Of a stretch of DNA of 64,000 bases, positions 30,801-43,117 are shown one piece after another. The position numbers and the translations under genes are program-made. The stretch comes from Sceloporus undulatus (taxonomy: Eukaryota > Chordata > Lepidosauria > Squamata > Phrynosomatidae). The DNA lies in assembly GCF_019175285.1 (NCBI RefSeq), contig NC_056527.1:123504112-123568111 (forward strand), given 5' to 3'. The notes beneath the pieces are model-generated. The model ran no database searches. It was not told where the DNA came from and worked only from the letters and a program-made list of their open reading frames with translations. Within the stretch, counting starts at the first letter, position 1, and each line of letters begins with the position of its first letter.

Positions 30801-31764
30801 TTAAAAGGGGAAAGGAAGAACGATTTAGGAAAGCAGAGCTTTGTCTTTTGAGAAACCAGTTGTACATGTTGTCAACAAGAGCAGCTGTTTGGTTTTGGAG
30901 CCTGTTTTAATAGCAACTACAGAGCACTTTCGACTATATATATTATCATAATATTCCAAAGTAAGTAGTCCTCAGTAATCTTGAGCTTTTGTGTTGCTGG
31001 GAGATAGGAGTTCAAATCCCTATTGAGCATTAAGCGCACTATGTGACCTCAAGCCAGCCACCATTTCTCAACCTTAACATTCAGAAATCTGTATGAAACT
31101 TAAATTGGAAGAAATTTACACGTTGGAGAAGTCTTAAAGTCTTCGGAGAAATTGCAAGATACAAAAATAACCAATAGCACAGGTACTTCTTGAGAGAGGG
31201 GGACTTGGTTTAAGATCATGGCAAAGGTGATGTTAGAAATGGGGACTTTTACTCCTATGGAAAGGGAGTTAAAATAGCAAACCCTAGATGTCTTGGGGAA
31301 TACCTTGGATGATTCCCAGCCAACGTTTACGTTGGCTATGCTGGTTGCAGATAGTACTGTAGTGTTTGCTACATCTAAAGGGCAGCAGGTTGGGGAAGAG
31401 AGTCTTATAAGACCATTACATAGGGAAGGATATGTCCTGGGCATTAGTATAAGACAGGAGCATAGTATTTGTACACATTAGATGCTTAAGAGTAGTGGCC
31501 TCCAAAACATATGATAAAAATAACATTGCAGAGTGTTTCCGTGAACATAGAATTGGGTAATAATAGTCACCGCAGTTTAGTTCCTGTCAGTATGTGATAA
31601 ATAGTGTTTTGAGGAGGAAGCAGACATTTTGGGGTAAGTGTGAGCAGTTGAGAATCAGGGAGTGTGAGGACATAACGTTAAGGAAACAGGGAACATAAGG
31701 GCTGAGAATAAGTGGAATAGAAGTAGAAAAATGGCAGGAGGATAGGTCTTGTGTGGGTCTTGTA

Positions 31765-32016
31765 GAGAGCCAGCAAGGTGTAGTGGTTTGAGCATTGCAC
31801 TATGACTCTGGAGGCCAGGGTTCAAATCCTGGCCTGGCCATGGAAACCCACTGGGTGACCCTGGGCAAGTCACACTCTCTCAGCCTTAGAGGATGGCAAT
31901 GGCAAACACCCTCTGAATACACTTGCAACAAAAGCCCCATGATAGCTTTGCCTTAGGGTCGTTATAAGTCGGAAATGACTAGAAGACACACAATAACAAC
32001 AATGATAACAACAACG
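31765..32016 (+). mobile_element. tRNA-derived SINE, full length (best copy)
   Basis: Head GAGAGCCAGCAAGGTGTAG, A-box-like TAGTGGTTTGAGC, B box at 31819-31829 (GGTTCAAATCC), body GGCAATGGCAAACACCCTC, and tail GGAAATGACTAGAAGACAC ending in an AACAAC run. The tail's similarity to BovB suggests BovB machinery moved it, as known for squamate SINEs. Confidence 0.88.
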
Positions 32017-32549
32017 CAGGCCTTGTATGAAGGGCTGGGCATCAAGATTTTGGGAATACATGAAGCTATGGGTGTCAGGGAGGAGGTTTGAAGCAACCAA
32101 CCCAGTTTGTGAATTGTTTGGGTGGCTCTGTGATGAAGAGGAACTCCATTGGCATATATGAAGGCTATGGGGGAAATATAGTAAAAGGGTTGTATGTGAT
32201 GGAAAGACAGATGTTAGGTGATTTGGAGTATTTGAATTTCAACACCAGTGGCTTAAATAATACAAAACAAAAATGGGCAGCGAAGGAAAGGGTTTGCAGA
32301 GCACTGTGCTGTGCGTTGACCAGTTTAGTCATAGAAGAGGCATGTGTGGGAGCCTGGAGAGATGGCCTTAAGTTAAAGCAGTATGGAAGAAATGTGAGGT
32401 TTTGGATTAGAGAGGCTCGGTGGGTTGTGTGGTTGTGTGACGCCAGTTGCTGTTGTGTGACATTTTGAGTGGAAAGGCGTGAAGAGTCATGGGACTGCGC
32501 TGGGCTTGGAGTTGGGCAAGTCTCATCCTGGACTGGTAATGAAGCAGCC

Positions 32550-32550
<1 letters not shown>

Positions 32551-32584
<34 letters not shown>
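32551..32584. repeat. (TG)n microsatellite
   Basis: About seventeen TG dinucleotides without interruption. Confidence 0.95.
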
Positions 32585-32585
<1 letters not shown>

Positions 32586-35500
32586 ACCCAGTGCCTACGT
32601 ATATACATTTGCATGGATATCCCATTGGAGCTGGGACCTGGGGTTCCAAAATCCTGCTCTCTTGTTGACATAGGAGAGGCTCCCCTTGCTTTTTTGTTTT
32701 AAAGAGGGCGAAGGATAATTGTGGATAGACCAGATAATATGATGGAGGAAGAGGAGGGCCATTTGGATTTAAAGGGGCCGAGGCAGCCATGTTTGCTGCC
32801 AGATACTGCAGTGTAAATCTCTTTCCCTTCCTGACACCTCCTCCCTCCAAAAGGAAACCAGCCTTGGTTTGGGTTTAAAATGGTGTTTCGGTTCTGACTC
32901 CTTGCTCCTTAATTTGTTTTCTGCAATCATACCATTTATTGACATTTATCCTAAGCAAGCGGAGAAAGCAACGTCGTTCCCTCCCTCCCTTTCCTTCTCC
33001 GCAGCCAGGACTGCTAAGGGACTGCGGTGCAGGAATTAACCCTTTTCAATACAAATCTGCAGTGGGGTTGTATAGAAACATTTCTTTCCCACCACCCTCT
33101 CCGTTTCCACAAAGATTTAAACAGAAATAGGTAGAGAGGGGGCCGCCTCCGCCATAAACGGCTGAAAGAGATGCAACCGTTTCCCCGTGATTTCCTTTTG
33201 AGTAAACAAGGAATTTTCCTTGCCAAGGCTGCTGGCAAAAAGCACACTTGTTTGTGCACAGCTCACTGAAACTTATTTGCTGGTTATGTTTAAATATAAT
33301 ACATGGAAGGATCCCCCCCCAACCCCAGGTTTTTCCCCTCAGTGGTCTTTCTTGCCTGTATTCTCATGCAAATGGCTAGATGCGCCTATATTTTAACCGT
33401 CATTGAATTGAGCAAACGCTGTTGTTTGAATTTCACATACAGCAGACGACAGATGTGAGACAAATTGCGGTTCAGGTATCTGGTTAGTGGGATGCAGGTA
33501 TATTTGTGTGTGGTGTTTTGATTAATATTGTTCAGTTTGATAGCATTTCAGAGGTTTTTTTGTGTCTGTGTGCATTGGAAGACTCCATATTCCTTAATAT
33601 TTTTTCAGTTTGTTCCTTCTCTTTTTACTGCGTTGACACAACTGGAGCATCAAATGTGAATGTCTTGTAAATAAGCTACAATCTTTGTGTGTTTTCTCCA
33701 TTGTCGGTGTTGATAAAGCCTATGCCCAAACCAACTAGCAGATTTTTGAATGCTCCCTTCGTTCTTATGCCCCTTTCAGGTATTTTTCAGTGATTCTGTT
33801 TTTTGCCTTTTAGAAATATATATCTTTTGTTGGTGCAAAATACAATTTATCGTTACAGTTGGCTGAAATAATTTGGTGAAATATACTAATATCTCATTAG
33901 CATTTCACAACTCGGTCATGCTCAATGTCGGAACTGTGGTGTTGCTGCATTTCTTTCCAGTGACTGTTTTCCTTTTAAGTGGGTCATAGTAAAAGATGAT
34001 CAATGGGTGACACAAGATGTTCCTGAACTGCATCGAGTGGTGATGTTTGGCTTCAGTGGAGAGGACAAGATACATGAAGGTTCATATAAACCCTCATAGC
34101 AGAAGGGGAAAGGAAGGAAGCTTGCAGCAAAATGCTTTCTAGGAATTATAATTTTTCACTTGAATCGCTTTTATTTTTCAACTTGGCTGCAGCACGTATT
34201 TAAAGGTTGAAATGACTCATCGCATTTTATGATGGCTGGTCTGATAAACTGTTTAGCTGTTTATGGAAAGCATAATCTGGATTGTGTTAACTATTTAAAC
34301 ACTTCAGATGTCCATAGTTCTACTGGAATGTGAAACAGTCGCCAATTAAGACAATAGCTATAATGGACCAATCTTGCTTTAAAATACTAGAACTGTGTAT
34401 TGCATGCTTTCTCATGTTTTGAAAGCCAGTCGATCCATTAAAATCAGTACATTGTGTTTCTCAATGCATAAAAACACTTACGGTTTTATTTCATTTTGCC
34501 GAGGAGAAATCAATCCATGAGAAGGTTTTGTAGAGCAAAAGGCTGCTTAGATGCACATGAAAATGGCAGACAGAAGGAAGGCCCTGCTTCTCTCTAGGAC
34601 TGTGTGGATGCAACATTGATGGTGATGAATCCCTAACACCTACGTCCAAGCACACTTTTGTTGGACTGCCATTGATTTCAGAGAAACCTCCATGTAATTT
34701 ATTATGTTTGCTATTGAAGTTTAAGACATAAGGTTCGGCCCTTCAATGTGCTTTCCTCCGTGCTGTTTACGTATACTTCCTAAGTACAGGATAGTGTGAT
34801 GTGTAAAATAAAATTAGTACAAATAGTCAATAAAGCAATACAATTAAAATTAAAACAGAATACCAAGCTGTATGTGAAAAATAGCAATATAACCTTAATT
34901 AGAAGGCCTTTTCATGTACAGATGCTTTTCATGGAAGGTATGCCAGGAGGTTACTGGATCCACTGTCCCAGATCATGAAAGCTTCTTTTTCTTGATGGCG
35001 AAGAGTGGAATGAGAGAGAAAAGACTGTAGTGTATAAATGCTTGTGAAGAAAAGCTTGTAGAGAAGAAAATAAAGGGGAGTTGAAAGGAAGATGTGAAAT
35101 CGTATTCCGCATTATCCAATTCTGCCAGTTAACCAGTTTATATTTCAATAAAAAAACCTAAAATTGGGATTAAGTGGCAGGACTTTGGAAGCTATTCCAG
35201 GAGGAGGAGAGGGCTGCAGAAGGCAAAAGCGACACAGACGACATGGGAGGGAAATAGGTTTGTACTCAAAGGGGGGGGGGGAGAAGGAAAACAGTACTGA
35301 GTAGTAGCAGAAGGAGTGAAAATGGTATTGCCAGCCACCTCCTCCCTGGCTTTCCAATCAGAGCTGCCCTTTCTCAGGGAAGGAAGGGAACGGAAGACAC
35401 AATGCAGATGCCATTCAAAATTGTAGGGCAAATGGACTCTGCAAAAACCACTCCATCTTTTTAGTAGCCTAGTTTAGGTGCTGTAATTCAGCTATTCCAA

Positions 35501-35639
35501 TCCCTATGAAGATTTGCGCTGGCCATGGTCAAAGACTCCCATGTCCCTGGCCTGTTGAAGAGAAGGTTGGCTGAAGGCTGACCAACACAGCATGTGATTT
35601 GGGAAATAATAGTACTGTAATGAAGAAATCAATAATTAA

Positions 35640-36190
35640 AAGATCAATAATGAAAATAATCATCAAGAAATCAGACAAATACTAGGACGTGGAAGGGCAG
35701 CTATGAAGGAGCTAGACCAGATCCTGAAGTGCAAAGTCATATCATTAAATACCGATTAGGCTTTTCCATGCCATCGTATTCCCATTTCTTTGTATGGTTG
35801 TAAAAGTTGGACAGTAAAGAAAGCTGATAGAGGGGGGGAAATCAATTCATTTGAGATGTGATGCTGGGGAAGGATTCTGAGAATATTGTGTATTACAGAA
35901 AAGACCAATGGATTGGTCCTAGAGAACATCAGGCCTGAACTCTCCCCTAGAAGCAAAAACAACTAAACTGAAGTGGTTGTATGTTGGCCCTCTCATGACA
36001 AGGCTATAGTGCTTGGTAAAGTTGAGGGCATTAGTAAAAGACTAAGAATGCATTGCAGGTGGATAGACTCCATCAGAAAAGCCATGGCCATGAGTCTGGA
36101 GGAGCTAAGGAGGTTGACTTGGAGGTCTCTCATACAAATAGGGGTAGCCATGGGTTGAAGTCGAATGGAAGGCAGTTAACAACAACAAAA
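35640..36190 (+). mobile_element. BovB (RTE) LINE 3' relic in NSD3 intron 1
   Basis: Plus-strand frames contain VLGKVEGISKRLRMHCRWID and MAMSLEELRRL, matching the BovB protein C-terminus. The element ends in GAAGTCGAATGGAAGGCAG and an AACAAC run. Several frame breaks; long dead. Confidence 0.75.
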
Positions 36191-37907
36191 CAATTACCAC
36201 CTTAAACTGGGCTTGGAAACAAGTGGGAAGTTACAATAGATTTTCCAGAACTGGGTCAATATGTTTGACGTCTCCAAAGCTTCATCATCATTTTCTCTGT
36301 TTCTGAATACGATTTTTGAGTCCTGGGTAGAAGCACTTCAATTGATCGCGCTTTATATGTGAGGCTGATACCTTACAATTTTCACAGCGTGCATCAAGTT
36401 TCTTTTTTTAAAACTAGTTGTTGTACTTTGGTTTCAAAGTTTATAAAACATCAGCAGCCATTTGCTGCTCTTTCACATAGACTTGGAATAACGCGCATGA
36501 CCTACGAAACATTTTTAGGTCTTGCCGGTTTTTGCCAAAGACCTAAGCGAATGGCGGGACTTCAACATACTTAGTACATGTTGAATAATGGTCATTGATC
36601 ACAATATTAAAATGTTTAGAGTTGAATTCTATGTTTACTTTATAAAATAAAAACTCTCCTCTGTCGCCGATGGTGACACATCTCCAGGAAATGTAAATGT
36701 GAATTTTTTCCTCCCAAGATAAAAACGAGTAGCATATTGTTGATCGCTTTGAGGAAATATCCCATTTCAGCTACATATATTTTAGCAGTGAATTCTGTGT
36801 TTATAAATCTAGGGGATAATACAGAATTCTAATTATTCTGGGCCTAAAGCTTCTTACACCTTTTCTAATATATTCACATGCTCAGTCAAACCCAATAATC
36901 CATATATAATTCCTAGTGCAAATGTCATTATTTTTCCAGCAAATGTCATGTTTTTTCCCAGCAAAACACTGAAAGTAAAGCCTCTGACATAAAAACAGAT
37001 TTTGTGGGGTATCAGATTTTATTATGAATTCTTTGAAAAGAACATTTACCATGAAAATGTTGCTGGCTTCCTTTTTTGCAGCCATTTCCCTCAAGTTCCA
37101 GTGGGTTTTATGCAAGACGCAAGACATACATAACTGTATGTGTAAAAATACAATATGTGTAAAGTTTCATGCTGCCTCTAGCTGATCTCCATGGTTCGAT
37201 GTCAGAGGTCAAAAATGCCATAGTGAAAGTAATGTGATCATTCGTTTTAAAAAATGTTTTGTATAACAAAGGCCAACGCATTTAGTTATAACTGCTTTAG
37301 TGACAGTGCTATTGATGTTTGTTTTTGCACAACAAACGCTTGCATATTATTTCAGAAGCATTTCTGGCAGGGCTGGCAACCACTGATGGCTGTTTTAAAC
37401 GACTCCTTTTGTAAAAACAACAGCACAACATTGAGAGTAATGTGTTAATAATACATTACATTGCTTACTACTAATGAGTTATGCAGGACTGGGGGGAATC
37501 TAATGAGTAACATATTGCTTTTTCTGTAATGATCTAAGCTCTGCTCTATGTTGCAGTGATATTGAATTAATTCATTTAAAGGCCTTTATTCAGATGAGTG
37601 GCTAACACAGGTAAAACACCAAAAAATGATAGATGGATGAATGGATAGATAGAGAGTGCATGAGGATCAATACATCACATTTTCAAACTCTTACCACACT
37701 CAGCATCTAAACAGCCAATTATTATTGTTGTTGTTATTATTATTAGTAGTAATATTTTGTTTATTTATATCCCACCATCCTACCAGTACAGGGACTGGTT
37801 TCAGACTTGAAACAGGCGCTTTGCATTGTGGCTAGATGTTGTTTTTTAATGGCAACATGCATTTTGTATGCCTACCCCAGTTAGTAATCCGGTTGCTGTG
37901 TTAAGTA

Positions 37908-38119
37908 CAGTCAGCTCTCCATATCCACGGATTCAGCCATCCACGGATTGAAAATATTTTAACAATATATAAATTCCAAAAAGCAAACCTTGATTTTGCC
38001 TTTTTATGTAAGGGATGCCATTTTACACCATTGTGATTAATGGAGCTTAAGCATCGATGGATGTTCGTCTCCTCAAGGGGTCCTGGAAGCAAACACCAGC
38101 GGATAACAACGGCCCATCA
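37908..38119. mobile_element. Tigger/pogo-like MITE, copy 3
   Basis: Starts CAGTCAGCTCTCCATATCCA after TA. Internal blocks are the same as in the other copies; the right end (GGATAACAACGGCCCATC) is diverged. Confidence 0.78.
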
Positions 38120-38379
38120 TATTAACTATAGCTTTCAAGCCATTGTCAGAGCTTTTCCTAGGTACAATGCACTCCATTATGGCAATTGAGATGTTAGAAG
38201 AGTCTGAAAGGCTGCTTCTCGGCTATGTACCTGTGCAGGGGAGGTTCTAGCTGGAGCATGAGCCCTGCTTGGTGCCACACATTTTGAGGTCCCTTGATCC
38301 TCAAAGGATCAGACTGATCTAATAACAGACCAAACAAACCTGATCCTTTGAGGAGTGTGCAACCCAGTCCAAAATAAGC

Positions 38380-38640
38380 CCATCACCATCTCTTGGTATG
38401 GTTGAGCCACCTACCAACAGCATCTCTGTTTTATTGGAATTAAGCTTGTTTCTTGGCACATAACTATTCCATTACTTATCCTAGGCACACATTTAGTACT
38501 GCCACAATTCCAGCAAGGCTTGGTGAAAAGGCGAAGCAAAGTTTGATGTCAGCTGCATACAGATTGACATCCCACTCCCACATCGCAGAAGGCCTCTCTC
38601 ATGAGGGATAAAGGGAGGCCTTGTAGCACTCCTTGAGGTA
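38380..38640. repeat. Probable dispersed repeat, class unknown
   Basis: GCATCTCTGTTTTATTGGAATTAAG, GATGTCAGCTGCATACAG and CCTTGTAGCACTCC resemble a repeat often seen in reptile genomes, from memory. There is no second copy in the window. Confidence 0.3.
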
Positions 38641-39954
38641 AAGCAATAAGTCACTTAGCATTAGCTTTTAAAGATAAGTGGGTTTTAAAAGAATCTTTCA
38701 TTCTTCCATTACAAAATTGTCCATTAGATTACAAATACAATATCATATGAGAATTCTCTCTTTCCCTCCATAACTACAGGGATGTGTGATGGGTCACAGT
38801 TGCATACTGTACTTTGGTTTTGTTTTTCTTCTATAGTATACATTTACAGTATACTTGTATACAGTGTATACACTAGTATACATTTTCTTCTATAGTATAC
38901 ATTCCAGGTGTGATCACACTTCAGAGTTGTAAAAGGCACAAGGATATTACCAGTTTTGTTACTGATTCATTTCCGTATGATCTCCAGTGTGGAATTTGCC
39001 TTTTTATTTTGGACCCTACCACTATATATGTGAAGTTAGAATCTGTAGATCACATTATATTGTAACTCATGGCTGGTTTTCCATTTGGTGACCAGCCATT
39101 TGATTTGGCTTTTACAATGAGGGTTTTGTGATTGACTTGATTCGTCATCCACCTTTCTCCCAGGGTTGGGAACACAAGACAGCTTCCATCCAACACAATG
39201 AAAAAGGACTGAAAGACTAGTTTGTCTGGGTAAATCTGAGGCTGTGCGCAGTGTGTTTGTTTTGAAGAAGTATCTCATTCCCTCCTTCCCTTTTTTTCTT
39301 TGGTTTATGCATAATTAAAACCAGACAACTTCTGGGTGTCCACAGGTTTTGATTTAATATCTTCAAAGTCATTGGGCAAATGGGTTGTGAATAAAATCAC
39401 AATTCCAGAGCAACCTCTGAGAAGCTGGATGCTAGACAGCCACAGAATGAAATGTTGTGCAGTATGTGTGTTTAACTATCAAAAATGACTGGCGTACTGT
39501 TTGCGACATACAGAAGCGTATATGCGTTTGGGGTGAATTATTTGTGTCGTACAGCAGATGTATTCTGCTGACGGTGGAGGAAATGAAGTGCATACAGCAG
39601 TGTTGCCCATTGTGATTGCACATTATGCATAATATGCATTGCACAGTGGAACTTGGTCATTGCTATGTCTTCTGCAGTGTTGCTGTTCTGCATGGGTGCT
39701 GAGTAGTGTTGCCATAGTGTACCTTCACATACAGATATTTTACGCTACGCTGAGGGAATGTTGGATGGCAGCATGCGCATAAGAGAGAATATTTATGCCA
39801 CACTAAGGGAATGCTGGATGCTAACCATGTGTATGAGAGAGATGCTATAGGAAAGCTGTATATCGCACTTAAACACCTTGCACTCAGTGACATGCATTTT
39901 TTCCCCCAGTGCAGCAGTTCATTTTCCACTGTATAAATGAATGGCAGCACAGTA

Positions 39955-40125
39955 ACCATATCCACTGATGCCTTATCCACGGATTCAACCCTCCCCTGTT
40001 TGAAAATATTAAAAAACATATAAATTCCAAAACGCAACCCTTGATTTTGCCATTTTATACAAGGGACACCATTTTACTATGCCATTGTATTTAATGGGAC
40101 TTGAGCATCCATTGGTTTTTGTCAT
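39955..40125. mobile_element. Tigger/pogo-like MITE, copy 4, ends degraded
   Basis: Core of the family (ATCCACGGATTCAACC, CCATTTTA, GGGACTTGAGCATCC) without clear terminal repeats. Confidence 0.65.
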
Positions 40126-40542
40126 AAGTTAACTTGCAGGATTATGGAAAGAATTTTAATGCCGAATGCCATTTTTTAAAAGTAAAGCCCTGTCTCTTCA
40201 TATTGCTTTTAAATAGTCAACAGTGTATTTTACTTTTATCTCCAGATGAAATAAGTCTTGTGTATGAAGGGGTATAGCCAACTAAATATGCAGCTTCTTA
40301 CATATGCTAGGAACACCTTTGAATTTTGGGATTCCAGTTCCTCAGCTACAATAATTAGAGAAGTTCAAAGTAATGCTTAATGAATGCAGAAAGATTTTGG
40401 CTTTGCACATTGTGAAAGGATATTTAGAATTAGATTTTGAATTGCGGATATGGTGTGTGTGTTCAAAATAGTTTGTGGGTTGTTGGAGGGCTGTGCTTTC
40501 AATTTACTGGATAGGGATCAGCAGTACTGTACCAAAAAACTA

Positions 40543-40883
40543 CATCCCTCCACATTTGCAGCTTTGACTTGTGTGGATTTAATGATTCATGGATTTGATT
40601 AATAGGTTCTCTCTAGGAATAGCTAAGTCCTCCAGTGCAACTCTGTGGTCAACTTTAACTAAAAGACTCACTGAAAGACCCAGAGATTCCTACAGAGAAC
40701 ACTCCACTAAGCATTTTGTGGCTCCTCCAGAGCAATTCTCTCTCCAATGTCTGGCAGATGTTGACCACAGAGTTGCACTGGAGGACCTAGAGATTTCTAG
40801 AGAGGTATTTTTATTATTTGTGGTTTTTCCACATTAATGGGGGTCCTATGCCCCTAACCCCAGCAAATGTGGAGGTTTGAGTG
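40543..40883. mobile_element. TA-flanked MITE with a long internal hairpin
   Basis: Ends pair as inverted repeats (CATCCCTCCACATTTGC against the complement of GCAAATGTGGAGGTTTGAG) with TA on both sides. Inside, 40627-40653 and 40760-40786 are perfect 27-base inverted repeats. A non-autonomous Tc1/mariner-type element is the likeliest class. Confidence 0.7.
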
Positions 40884-41245
40884 TAGTGTGTTCAGTGTGG
40901 ATGGAGATATAGATAGGCAAATATGCCACAAAGCATCTCAAATGGATGAAGGAAACAAATAATTTACAAAACCACATTGTTTGCTTGGTACTTTGGTGTG
41001 TGTGTGTGTGTATGTGTGATTTCTTGCTGCCAGGAGTGTTACCACCTGAACCAGTATTATTGCGAGGTGGGACCTTATCCTAGGACCAGAGTTTTGTTGG
41101 GATATTACGTTCCTGTAAAAATAGTTTCACCAAGGATTTCATTTTCTCAAAGATAGTCCCTTGTTCAATCAGTCATTTATCAAAATCACATACAGATCCT
41201 ACCACCTTTTTCACTTTCTCCCACCACCACCGTGAAAAGAGCCTT

Positions 41246-41385
41246 AGATAAGTGGTTTCTCAATCTTTGTTCCTCCAGATGCTTTGGATTTCAGATCCCA
41301 GAATTCCTGACTGCTGGCCAAGCTGGCTAGGGATTCTGGGAGCTGAAGTCCAAAATACTTGGAGGACCAAAGTTTGAGAATCATT
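41246..41385. mobile_element. hAT-like MITE in NSD3 intron 1
   Basis: AAGTGGTTTCTCAATCTTTG and AAAGTTTGAGAATCATTTA are imperfect inverted ends, with similar 8-base flanks (CTTAGATA / TTTAGATT). Same family as 17827-17967. Confidence 0.65.
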
Positions 41386-41943
41386 TATTTAGATTGAATT
41401 ATAGAAGCATAGAGGGATTATGTTTGACCTTCTAACACTGCATTTCTGTAGATTAATTAGTTGACTTTTTAACCAAGAGGGGTTGCCAAAATTTGCATGT
41501 CAAAACTTTGTTTTTGAAACTTACACATAGGAGATGCATGCTAACATTGTTTGTTGTCTGTGCTGCAAAATGTATTTTATTCTTATACACAATCATCATA
41601 ATGGAGAATCATCCCCAGGAGGAATACAGTGGGATAATGTATAGGTAGATATCTCTTGACTGATAATACATGGGAAGCACAACAGTTGGGAAACACAACA
41701 GTTGACTCAGGGCAATACATTAAGATTCACAGAGATAGTCTGTCGCTACAAGAGCCGTGTAGTCAATGCCTTCAAAAGCAAGCAGATTTATTGTGGGCAA
41801 ATATGTATGGATATAGGCAGCTACCACGTGGCAAAATGCAAGAAGGTATACTCTGTGATGTTTCTAGGAATGTCAAAGCATCCTTGCATTTCATGGCCTT
41901 TTAGCCCCTCTGCTTTCCCCCTCTGTACTGGTGTGTGTCTGAG

Positions 41944-42161
41944 GTCCAAAACACACTGCAGAAATCATCCAGTGTGAGACCGGTTTAACTGCCCTGAATC
42001 AATGCTAGGGACTTCTGGGAACTGGTTTTGTGAGACACTGAACCTTCTCTGTCAGAGAGCTCTGGTGCCACAATAAACTACAGTTCCCAGAATTCCCTAG
42101 CATTGAGCCAAGGCAGTTAAAATGGTCTCACACTAGATTATTTCTGCAGTGTGTTTTGGAC
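41944..42161. mobile_element. Palindromic MITE family B, complete, 5-bp target duplication
   Basis: 218-base foldback with terminal repeats GTCCAAAACACACTGCAG. CTGAG is at 41939-41943 and 42162-42166. Inner arms are TTTAACTGCCCTG / CAGTTAAAATGG and an AATGCTAGGGA / TCCCTAGCATT pair. It ends about 235 bases upstream of NSD3 exon 2. Confidence 0.82.
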
Positions 42162-42395
42162 CTGAGAGAGATACATATAATTATAAACTATAGATAGCAC
42201 TTCATGAATCTGATGTGAAGTGAATTCTAATGCAACAACGCCCATCTCACAGTAAACCTTTGAGATGTCCCAGGCCCTTTGTATTATTGAAGAGGGGAAC
42301 TGTTTATAAATCCACTTCCAAGCAGTTTCCTTGGTTTTCTGAACTTCAGCACAGGATTTCCACTGACTGCTTTACCTTCTGTTTCTCATTTTTAG

Positions 42396-43117
42396 GCCCT
42401 ATGAGAAAAAGGGAAAGCTAAGGATGCTGGAGCAGAACAATGGATTTCTCCTTCTCTTTCATGCAAGGGATCATGGGAAACACAATTCAGCAACCACCTC
42501 AACTCATTGACTCGGCTAACAACCGCCAAGAGGATGCTTTTGACGCCAGCAGTGACATCACTGAAGATGGCAGGCAGACACCATACGAAGCCGCCCTTGC
42601 TTTGCAGCAAGGTTTTCAGTATCCTACGCCAACCACAGAGGACCTCCCGCCCCTCATTAATGGATTCCCACCAATCAGCATGTATGAACCCCAAGCCAAA
42701 TATCAGTCGTACAGTCAGTATCCCAATGGCTCAGCCAATGGCTTCGGCTCAGTTAGAAACTTTAGTCCACCTGAGTATTATCAAATGGAGAACTCTAACT
42801 TAAGGGCACATGAAATCCTGGAAAAACAGTCTCCCCCACAGCCTCCGCCTCCTTCCGTATCCCAAACGGTGATCCCAAAGAAGACTGGTTCACCAGAAAT
42901 CAAATTAAAAATAACCAAAACTATCCAGAACGGCAGGGAATTGTTTGAGTCCTCTCTATGCGGGGACCTTTTAAATGAAGTACAAGCAAGTGAGTATGCG
43001 AAGTCAAAGCATGAAGGGAGGAAAGAGAAAAGGAAAAAGAGTAACAAACATGACGCCTCTCACTCAGAAGAGCGCAAATCACATAAAATTCCAAAACTAG
43101 AGCCAGAGGAACAAAAT
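42396..43117 (+). CDS. NSD3: NSD3 exon 2 (start codon; residues 1-226)
   Basis: Acceptor TTCTCATTTTTAG; ATG at 42440; donor AAT|GTAAGT. It holds the low-complexity N-terminus, a proline run (about residues 131-139), the BRD4-ET-binding motif (153-164) and a lysine-rich nuclear-localisation-like stretch (about 187-206). Confidence 0.96.
42424..42510 (+). promoter_or_regulatory. NSD3 upstream ORF 2 overlapping the start codon
   Basis: The ATG at 42424 (A at -3, C at +4) lies 16 bases before the NSD3 ATG in another frame. It reads 28 codons (starting [13 protein letters not shown]) to a TGA near 42510, overlapping the main start. It begins two bases after upstream ORF 1 stops. Confidence 0.5.

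Larger units (their letters stand above)
27681..42395. other. NSD3 intron 1 (14.7 kb)
   Basis: From the exon 1 donor to the exon 2 acceptor. Its left part is repeat-dense (AT-rich tandem, foldback MITEs, minisatellite, SINEs). About 32700-35600 and 36200-37700 contain no repeat I recognise and could hold regulatory sequence. The right part has MITEs and a BovB relic. Confidence 0.75.
27665..42421 (+). promoter_or_regulatory. NSD3 upstream ORF 1 spanning the exon 1-exon 2 junction
   Basis: The ATG at 27665 has A at -3 and G at +4. After splicing 27680 to 42396 it reads [13 protein letters not shown] and then stop (TAA at 42419-42421). It ends 18 bases before the NSD3 start codon. Such short upstream frames often limit main-frame translation; that role here is inference. 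Confidence 0.55.
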
